This document shows positions 59,159 to 64,000 of a stretch of DNA of 64,000 bases, piece by piece. The position numbers were made by a program, and so were the translations under genes. The stretch comes from CAWFMO01 sp963817065 (GTDB lineage: Bacteria > Actinomycetota > Thermoleophilia > Solirubrobacterales > 70-9): the NCBI GenBank assembly GCA_963817065.1, contig CAWFMO010000002.1, forward strand, positions 372,001-436,000, written 5' to 3'. A model generated the notes under the pieces. The model was not told the DNA's origin, made no database searches, and worked only from the letters and a program-made list of their open reading frames with translations. Each line of letters opens with the position of its first letter. Within the stretch, counting starts at the first letter, position 1.

Positions 59159-60054
59159 GCCCTCTCCTCCCCGCCGGTGAGCTCGAAGAAGACCTCCTCG
59201 AGCGAGCGCGAGACGGCGACGAGCTCGGAGAGCGCGACGCCGCCCGCGGCGGCGGCCTCGCCGATCGCTTCGGGCGCCGTGGCGCGGGCGATAAGCGCAT
59301 CGGCCGAATCCTCGTCGAACGCGATCCCGCGTTCGCGCAGCGCCGCGGCGAGCTTGTCGGTCTCGGGGGCGCGGACCCTGGTCACCGGTCCCTCGGTCGA
59401 TCCGAGCACCCGCTCGAGCGGACCGTTGGCGCGCAGCTCGCCCCGGGAGATCACGACGACGTCGTCGACGCTCTGGGCGACCTCGGAGAGCAGGTGGCTG
59501 GAGACGATCACCGCGCGCCCCCGCGCCGCCTCGGCGCGGACCAGGTCCCGCATCCAGCGGATCCCGGGCGGGTCGAGCCCGTTCGAGGGCTCGTCGAGGA
59601 TCAGGACCTCGGGGTCGCCGAGCAGGGCGGCGGCGATCGCGAGCCGCTGGCGCATGCCCATCGAGTAGCCCTTGACGCGCCGGTCCCTGGCCTTTCTCAG
59701 GCCGACGGCGTCGAGCACTTCGTCGACCCGATCGGGAGGATGCCCGCCGGCCGCGGCGAGCACGCGGAGGTGGTTGCGCCCGCTGCGTCCGGGGTGGAAG
59801 CTCGCGTCTTCGAGCACGGCGCCGACCTGGGCGCTCGGGTGCTCGAGCTCTTCGTAGCTGCGGCCGTCGAAGCTCGCGCGGCCCTTGTCGGCGTGGACGA
59901 GGCCGAGCAGCATCCGCAGCGTCGTGCTCTTGCCGGCTCCGTTCGGGCCGAGGAAGCCGGTCACGCGGCCCGCCTCGACCTCGAACGAGAGATCGCGAAC
60001 CGCGTGCACCGAGCCGAAGCTCTTGCTCAGGCCTTCTATCTGGATCGCTGCCAT
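59155..60054 (-). CDS. ABC transporter ATP-binding protein (export type)
   Basis: The 299-residue ATPase has Walker A GPNGAGKSTT (about residues 38-47), signature YSMGMRQRLAIAAAL, Walker B VLILDEPSNGLDPPG and switch His SSHLLSEV. It is the CcmA/BcrA-type ATPase. Residues 215-299 are a C-terminal domain. ATG 60054 is chosen over the longer frame to 60093, which would run upstream without homology. The response regulator gene is 70 nt upstream on the same strand, so the two-component system may control this transporter. Confidence 0.92.
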   Translation of the reverse strand: MAAIQIEGLSKSFGSVHAVRDLSFEVEAGRVTGFLGPNGAGKSTTLRMLLGLVHADKGRASFDGRSYEELEHPSAQVGAVLEDASFHPGRSGRNHLRVLAAAGGHPPDRVDEVLDAVGLRKARDRRVKGYSMGMRQRLAIAAALLGDPEVLILDEPSNGLDPPGIRWMRDLVRAEAARGRAVIVSSHLLSEVAQSVDDVVVISRGELRANGPLERVLGSTEGPVTRVRAPETDKLAAALRERGIAFDEDSADALIARATAPEAIGEAAAAGGVALSELVAVSRSLEEVFFELTGGEERA

Positions 60055-60124
60055 CGTGGGCCTCACGCTACGGGCGCCGCCGAACCCGCACATCGGGCCC
60101 AGGTAGGGACCTGCGTCTCCTACT

Positions 60125-60799
60125 TCAGGATGAGCGCGGCCGCACGAGGCCGATGTCGTAGGCGAGGACGACCGCCTGGACCCGGTCGCGGAGGCCGAGC
60201 TTTCGCAGGATCGCCGAGACGTGCGTCTTGACCGTCGGCTCGCTGATCGTGAGCCGGGCGGCGATCTCGGCGTTCGAGAGCGCGAGCGCGACGAAGCCCA
60301 GGACCTCGAGCTCGCGCTCGGTCAGCTCGTCGTCGAGCTCTTCGAGGCGCGGCGGCGCCTCCGGGGCCCCGGGGAGCGTCCCGGCGAGGCGGTCGAGCAG
60401 GCGCCTGGTGACGGTCGGCGCGAGCAGCGCGTCGCCCCCGGCGACGACGCGGACCGCGTCAGCGAGCTCCTGCGGGCGGACGTCCTTGAGCAGGAACCCG
60501 CTGGCGCCGGCGCGCAGGGCGCTGTAGACGTACTCGTCGAGGTCGTAGGTGGTGAGGATGATGATCTTCGCCGCGCTTCCGGCGTCGACGATCCGCGCGG
60601 TCGCCCCGATCCCGTCGAGCTCGGGCATCCGCACGTCCATGAGCACGACGTCGGGCGCCTCGCGCGCGACCAGATCGACCGCGGCGACGCCGTCGGCCGC
60701 TTCGCCGACGACCACGATGTCGTCGCGGGCGTCGAGAATCATCCGGAAGCCCTCGCGAACGAGCGCCTGGTCGTCGGCGATCGCGACGCGGATGCTCAC
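60125..60799 (-). CDS. NarL/LuxR-family response regulator
   Basis: The 224-residue regulator has a receiver domain with acidic pocket Asp9-Asp10 (IADDQALVREGFRM), phospho-acceptor Asp55 (VVLMDVRMPELDG), and Lys in SGFLLKDVR. After a linker comes an HTH_LuxR domain LTERELEVLGFVALALSNAEIAARLTISEPTVKTHVSAILRKL. Start ATG 60799; it overlaps the kinase stop by 4 nt. Likely activates or represses the adjacent ABC-2 transporter. Confidence 0.95.
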   Translation of the reverse strand: MSIRVAIADDQALVREGFRMILDARDDIVVVGEAADGVAAVDLVAREAPDVVLMDVRMPELDGIGATARIVDAGSAAKIIILTTYDLDEYVYSALRAGASGFLLKDVRPQELADAVRVVAGGDALLAPTVTRRLLDRLAGTLPGAPEAPPRLEELDDELTERELEVLGFVALALSNAEIAARLTISEPTVKTHVSAILRKLGLRDRVQAVVLAYDIGLVRPRSS

Positions 60800-61893
60800 G
60801 GCGCGGCGCCTCTCGGCAGCGTCGCGTGGACCCGGTATCCCCCGCTCGGCAGCGGACCGGCCTCGAGCGTCCCGCCGAGCAGCGAGGCGCGCTCGCGCAT
60901 CCCGAGCAGCCCGTGGCCGGAGCGCGGCGCCTGCGGGACCGACGCCCGGCCGTCGTCGAGGACCTCGACCTCGAGCTCGTCGCGCCCGTAGCGCAGTACG
61001 ACCTCGGCCCGGGTCGCGCGCGCGTGCCGGAGCGTGTTCGTCAACGCCTCCTGGACGATCCGGTAGGCCGAGAGGTCGACTCCGGCTGGCAGCGGCGCCG
61101 GCTCTCCCTCACGGCGAACCACGACCTCGAGGCCGCCGGCGCGGACGGGCTCGGCGAGCGCGTCGAGGCTCTCGAGCCCGGGCTGCGGCGCGGCCGGGCC
61201 GGGGTCCTCGGCGGGCCGCACCGCACCCAGCAACCGGCGCAACTCGGCCAGGGCCTCGCGGCCCGTGCTCTCGATCGAGCGGATCGCCCCCCGGGCCTGG
61301 TCGGGGCGCGACTCGAAGACATCGTCGGCGGCGCCGGCCTGGACGACGATCACCGAGACGCTGTGGGCGATCACGTCGTGGAGCTCGCGCGCGATCCGCG
61401 CCTGTTCCTCGCTGACCGCGCGTTGCGCCTCCTCCCCGAGCGCGACCTGCCTGCTCCGCGACGCCTCGCCGAGCGCCCAGGCGACGACGACGAGCGCGAG
61501 CGCGAACAGAGCGTCACCGGGCGGCGCGGTCAGGAAGTTGAGCGCCGCGAGGCTGGCCAGGGCGAGGAGCCAGATCAGCGAGGTTCGCGGCGGCCGCATC
61601 GCGGCGAGCGGCCCGATCGCGAACAGCCCCGCGACCGGCAGCACGACCTCGGGGATGATCGCCTGGTAGGCGAGCCCGGCGACGAGCGCCACCGCCATCG
61701 CGCGCTCGGGGTGGCGGCGGCGCCAGCCGAGCGCCGCGCCCTGGAGGACGCCGAGCGCGATCGCCAATCCGATCGCGAACTCCTCCCCTCCCGACGCCTC
61801 CTCGCCCGCCGTGAGAATCAGCACGACGGCTACGAGCCATGGCAGCGCGAGGTCGGCGAAGCGCAGGAGGTGACTGCCGGTCCGCGGGGGCAT
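60796..61893 (-). CDS. NarL-type sensor histidine kinase
   Basis: The 365-residue membrane kinase has 5-6 N-terminal helices (residues about 10-155) and a HisKA_3 dimerisation domain with phospho-acceptor His in IARELHDVIAHSVSVIVVQAGAA, then a HATPase domain with IVQEALTNTLRHARA (N box) and SGHGLLGMRERASLLGG (G box). The sensing part has short loops and probably detects a membrane signal. ATG 61893 is preferred; a GTG two codons upstream (61899) is also in frame. Confidence 0.94.
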   Translation of the reverse strand: MPPRTGSHLLRFADLALPWLVAVVLILTAGEEASGGEEFAIGLAIALGVLQGAALGWRRRHPERAMAVALVAGLAYQAIIPEVVLPVAGLFAIGPLAAMRPPRTSLIWLLALASLAALNFLTAPPGDALFALALVVVAWALGEASRSRQVALGEEAQRAVSEEQARIARELHDVIAHSVSVIVVQAGAADDVFESRPDQARGAIRSIESTGREALAELRRLLGAVRPAEDPGPAAPQPGLESLDALAEPVRAGGLEVVVRREGEPAPLPAGVDLSAYRIVQEALTNTLRHARATRAEVVLRYGRDELEVEVLDDGRASVPQAPRSGHGLLGMRERASLLGGTLEAGPLPSGGYRVHATLPRGAAP

Positions 61894-61960
61894 TGCCACG
61901 ATCGTTGCCGATCGGCGCCCTCAGCGCATCGGTCCGGAGGATGAGTGCGTCAGGAAGGCG

Positions 61961-62338
61961 CTAGACGGCGGCGGTCTCGGCGGCGTCTTCCTTCACGGTG
62001 AAGGAGGAGCCACAGCCGCAGGCGGCTTCGACGTTCGGGTTGTTGACCGCGAAGCCGGCGCCCTGGAGGCCGTCGAGGTAGTCGACCTCGGAGCCGAATA
62101 CGAACTGCATCGAGGTCTTGTCGACGACGACGTTGACGCCGTCGCGCTCGAAGACCATGTCGTCTTCCTTGCGCTTGTCGAAGGCGAGCGCGTACTGGAA
62201 GCCCGAGCAGCCGCCGCCCTTGACGGCGACGCGGAGGGCCATCTCGGAGGGGTTCTCCTGCTCGGCGAGCAGCTCCTTGATCTTCCCCGCGGCGGTCTCG
62301 GTGAGCGTGATCGGCTGCGGTGTCTGCGTCTCAGTCAT
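61961..62338 (-). CDS. erpA: A-type Fe-S cluster carrier (ErpA/IscA family)
   Basis: The 125-residue protein has three Fe-S ligands of the family: Cys44 (KGGGCSGFQY), Cys107 and Cys109 (EAACGCGSSF). It begins ITLTETAAGKIKELL. Such carriers pass clusters to target enzymes. The C-terminus has a short acidic tail. With the BolA-glutaredoxin pair at 56.9-57.5 kb, it suggests a Fe-S assembly theme. Start ATG 62338. Confidence 0.92.
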   Translation of the reverse strand: MTETQTPQPITLTETAAGKIKELLAEQENPSEMALRVAVKGGGCSGFQYALAFDKRKEDDMVFERDGVNVVVDKTSMQFVFGSEVDYLDGLQGAGFAVNNPNVEAACGCGSSFTVKEDAAETAAV

Positions 62339-62371
62339 CGCTACACATAGTAAAGCAGCGCTCCGGCGGCC

Positions 62372-62641
62372 TCAATCGTCGCCGTATGTGTGGTCGAGGT
62401 ACTGCTTGATCCGGTGCGAATCGCTGATCACCTCGTCGCCGTCGACGAGCACCGGGACGTTGCGCTGCTTGGTCAGCTCGACGATCTCGGGCCGGTCCTT
62501 CTTGCGAATCGACACCCTCTCGGTGCCGTGCTCGAGGTCGAGCTTGCGCAGCTTGCGCTCGACCGCCCCGCAGGGGCAGAGGCGGTTGGTGGGGGTCACG
62601 CAGCGGTAGAGGACCCGTCTCGGCTCGCCAGGTGCGTTCAC
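62372..62641 (-). CDS. Glutaredoxin/GST N-terminal-like protein
   Basis: The 89-residue protein has the thioredoxin fold of glutathione S-transferase N-terminal domains: VLYRCVTPTNRLCPCG, AVERKLRKLDLEHGTERVSIRK and NVPVLVDGDEVISDSHRIKQYLD. The motif has Cys14, Cys22 and Cys24, unusual compared with the CPYC of glutaredoxins. GTG 62641 overlaps the stop of the epimerase gene by 4 nt. The conserved ESxxI-like SDSHRI is present for gamma-Glu recognition. The function is unclear. Confidence 0.82.
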   Translation of the reverse strand: MNAPGEPRRVLYRCVTPTNRLCPCGAVERKLRKLDLEHGTERVSIRKKDRPEIVELTKQRNVPVLVDGDEVISDSHRIKQYLDHTYGDD

Positions 62642-63726
62642 TTGCGGCGGCCGCGGAAGGGGATTCGCGGGCGCGGGAGCCGCTCGGCGATCCCGACCAC
62701 GGTGCCGCCGGCGCGCAGCGCGGCGTCGGCGGTGCGCTCGCGGGTCCCCGGCTCCTCGTTGTTCTCGAGCTGCCAGCGGACCGCGTCCTCGAGCGTCTGC
62801 TCGTGGGGGCGGGGGCGGAAGCCGAGCTCGCGCTTGGCCTTGTCGTTGCGGTATGTGAACCAGAGCGAGGCCGCCTTGACCTCGTCGGTCGTCGCGGGGA
62901 CCGGGATCCCGGCGCGCTCGAGCGCCGCGACCGCGGTCCCGGTCAGCTGGCCGGGGAGCTTCATCGGCGGCGGCGGGACGCCGGCGATCCGGCCGAGGTC
63001 GGCGAATAGCCGCTGGAGGGTGAAGTTGCGCCCGCCGAGGATGTAGCGCTCGCCCTCCTGGCCCCGCTCGTCGGCGAGCAGGTGGCCGGCGGCGACGTCG
63101 CGGACGTCGACGACGTTGAGGCCGCCGTCCACGTAGACCGGGATCTGGCGGCGCAGGAAGCGGCCGACGAGCTCGCTCGAGGTCCCCGAGGGGTCGTCGG
63201 GGCCGAGCACGAACGAGGGATTGACGATCACGGCCGCGAGCCCGGCGGCAGCGGCGCGGAAGACCTCGAGCTCGGCTTCGTGCTTGGAGTTCATGTATGA
63301 GATCCCGAGCCGCCCGGCGGTGAAGACCTGTTCCTCGTCGGCGGTGTCGCCCGGCTTCGCCGGCCCGACCGCGGCGACCGAGGAGGTGTGGACGACGCGC
63401 TCGACCCCGGCCCGCAGCGCCTCGCGCATCACGGTCCGGGTGCCGATGACGTTGATCTCGAAGACCCGCGAGCGGGCGGCGCCGCCGCGGTGCGAAGTCG
63501 TGCCGGCGACGTGGAAGACGCGGTCGATCCCCGACATCGCCTTGCGGACCGAGCGCTTGTCGAGGATGTCGCCGAGCGCGGTCTCGAACTCGAGCTCGGG
63601 GCCGAACTGGGAGGCGCGATCGGGGTCGCGGACGAGCAGGCGGAGCTCGTCGCCGCGCTCGGCGAGCGCGCGAACGAGATGCGAGCCGAGGAAGCCCGTC
63701 CCACCGGTGACCAGCGTCTTGGACAC
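62638..63726 (-). CDS. NAD-dependent epimerase/dehydratase (extended SDR; HpnA-like)
   Basis: The 362-residue enzyme has the NAD-binding TLVTGGTGFLGSHLVRAL, DILD, VFHVAGTTSHRG, SSVAAVGPA and the catalytic YxxxK in ISYMNSKHEAE. The later VNPSFVLGPDD and DVRDVAAGHLLA complete the extended SDR family. It resembles hopanoid-associated sugar epimerases (HpnA) and dihydroflavonol reductases; the substrate is unknown. GTG start at 63726. C-terminus ends PRIPFRGRRK. Confidence 0.9.
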   Translation of the reverse strand: MSKTLVTGGTGFLGSHLVRALAERGDELRLLVRDPDRASQFGPELEFETALGDILDKRSVRKAMSGIDRVFHVAGTTSHRGGAARSRVFEINVIGTRTVMREALRAGVERVVHTSSVAAVGPAKPGDTADEEQVFTAGRLGISYMNSKHEAELEVFRAAAAGLAAVIVNPSFVLGPDDPSGTSSELVGRFLRRQIPVYVDGGLNVVDVRDVAAGHLLADERGQEGERYILGGRNFTLQRLFADLGRIAGVPPPPMKLPGQLTGTAVAALERAGIPVPATTDEVKAASLWFTYRNDKAKRELGFRPRPHEQTLEDAVRWQLENNEEPGTRERTADAALRAGGTVVGIAERLPRPRIPFRGRRK

Positions 63727-63761
63727 GCAGTGATGGTAGGGGGCTGATACAAACGCCGCGC

Positions 63762-64000
63762 GTGAGTTCCCCCGCCTCCTCCCCGACCGCGATCGTCGCC
63801 GACACGACCGGCTATCTGCCGCCCGAGATCGTCAACGAGCTCGGAATCGAGCTCGTCAGCCTCTACGTCCAGCTCGAGGGCGAGCAGCGGCGCGAGTCGG
63901 AGATCACCGACTACGACGAGTTCTACGAGCGGCTGCGCGAGAGCGGCGATTCGGTGACGACCTCGCAGCCCTCGGTCGGCGACTTCGTCGCCGCCTACGA
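63762..64000 (+). CDS. DegV family protein, N-terminal part (runs off the window)
   Basis: The visible 79 codons contain TAIVADTTGYLPPEIVNELGIELVSLYVQLEGEQRRESEITDYDEFYERLRESGDSVTTSQPSVGDFVAAY. The pattern DTTGYLP and SVTTSQPSVGDF is diagnostic of DegV-family fatty-acid-binding proteins (DSxxdLP and TSQPS). GTG start at 63762, divergent from the epimerase gene with 35 nt between. The rest is outside the window. Confidence 0.9.
   Translation, partial: MSSPASSPTAIVADTTGYLPPEIVNELGIELVSLYVQLEGEQRRESEITDYDEFYERLRESGDSVTTSQPSVGDFVAAY

Noticed and set aside
62642..63805. Upstream extension of the glutaredoxin-like frame to 63805
   Set aside because: The extension overlaps the epimerase gene entirely in another frame; the GTG at 62641 gives a compact family-like protein.

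Overview
The window is GC-rich, densely packed DNA with many GTG and TTG starts and frequent 1-4 nt gene overlaps. An actinobacterial-type integration host factor, a HemQ-like protein and an amt-PII pair point to Actinomycetota. Secreted proteins with Lys/Cys-rich C-terminal tails, several small proteins with no recognised family, and duplicated PQQ-type sugar dehydrogenases suggest a deep-branching soil lineage such as Thermoleophilia/Solirubrobacterales. That placement is inference; no rRNA, tRNA, CRISPR array, prophage or insertion sequence was seen.

Layout. 0-7.7 kb: partial SABATH-type methyltransferase, acyl-CoA dehydrogenase with a TetR-like operator, two unrecognised small proteins, a Bcp peroxiredoxin, then a minus-strand run (aldo/keto reductase, two different cation/Ca2+ antiporters, a lipoprotein). 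7.7-17.7 kb: a 1194-residue zinc-ribbon/cyclase/AAA/TPR protein, SRPBCC and DUF2203 proteins, PPK2, a MoxR ATPase with its CoxE/VWA partner, and a secreted delta-60 repeat protein. 17.7-20.5 kb: a TPP riboswitch followed by a three-gene ABC importer for a thiamine precursor. 20.5-24.4 kb: AlkA-like glycosylase, a GNAT-like protein divergent from a serine-palmitoyltransferase-like enzyme (possible sphingolipid pair), and mIHF. 24.5-33.7 kb: unrecognised proteins, a B3/4-domain protein, a thioredoxin-like protein, an MMPL/RND exporter, a DUF4396 protein behind a CsoR-like operator, and a Mce/Mla-type lipid ABC transporter without an MCE subunit. 33.8-40.8 kb: a lipoprotein, four tandem PQQ-type sugar dehydrogenases and a secreted thrombospondin-3-repeat protein. 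40.8-45.7 kb: amt-PII, aldehyde dehydrogenase, enoyl-CoA hydratase. 45.8-49.5 kb: SAM riboswitch and metH. 49.6-57.5 kb: alpha/beta hydrolase, a glycosyltransferase/flippase fusion, a phosphatase-like membrane protein, then hemQ, a ferredoxin-NADP reductase, BolA and a monothiol glutaredoxin. 57.5-64 kb: DUF2277, a DHFR-like reductase, an ABC-2 transporter with a NarL-type two-component system, an ErpA-like Fe-S carrier, a GST/glutaredoxin-like protein, a sugar-nucleotide epimerase and the start of a DegV protein.

Themes. Two metabolite riboswitches place thiamine-precursor import and methionine synthesis under feedback control. HemQ, FprA, BolA, glutaredoxin and ErpA form a heme/Fe-S theme between 54.7 and 62.3 kb. 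Four genes (CoxE-like 3' end, delta-60 protein tail, the protein at 25.0-25.5 kb and the second PQQ dehydrogenase) carry apparent reading-frame breaks. That is either real decay or small indel errors in the assembly.
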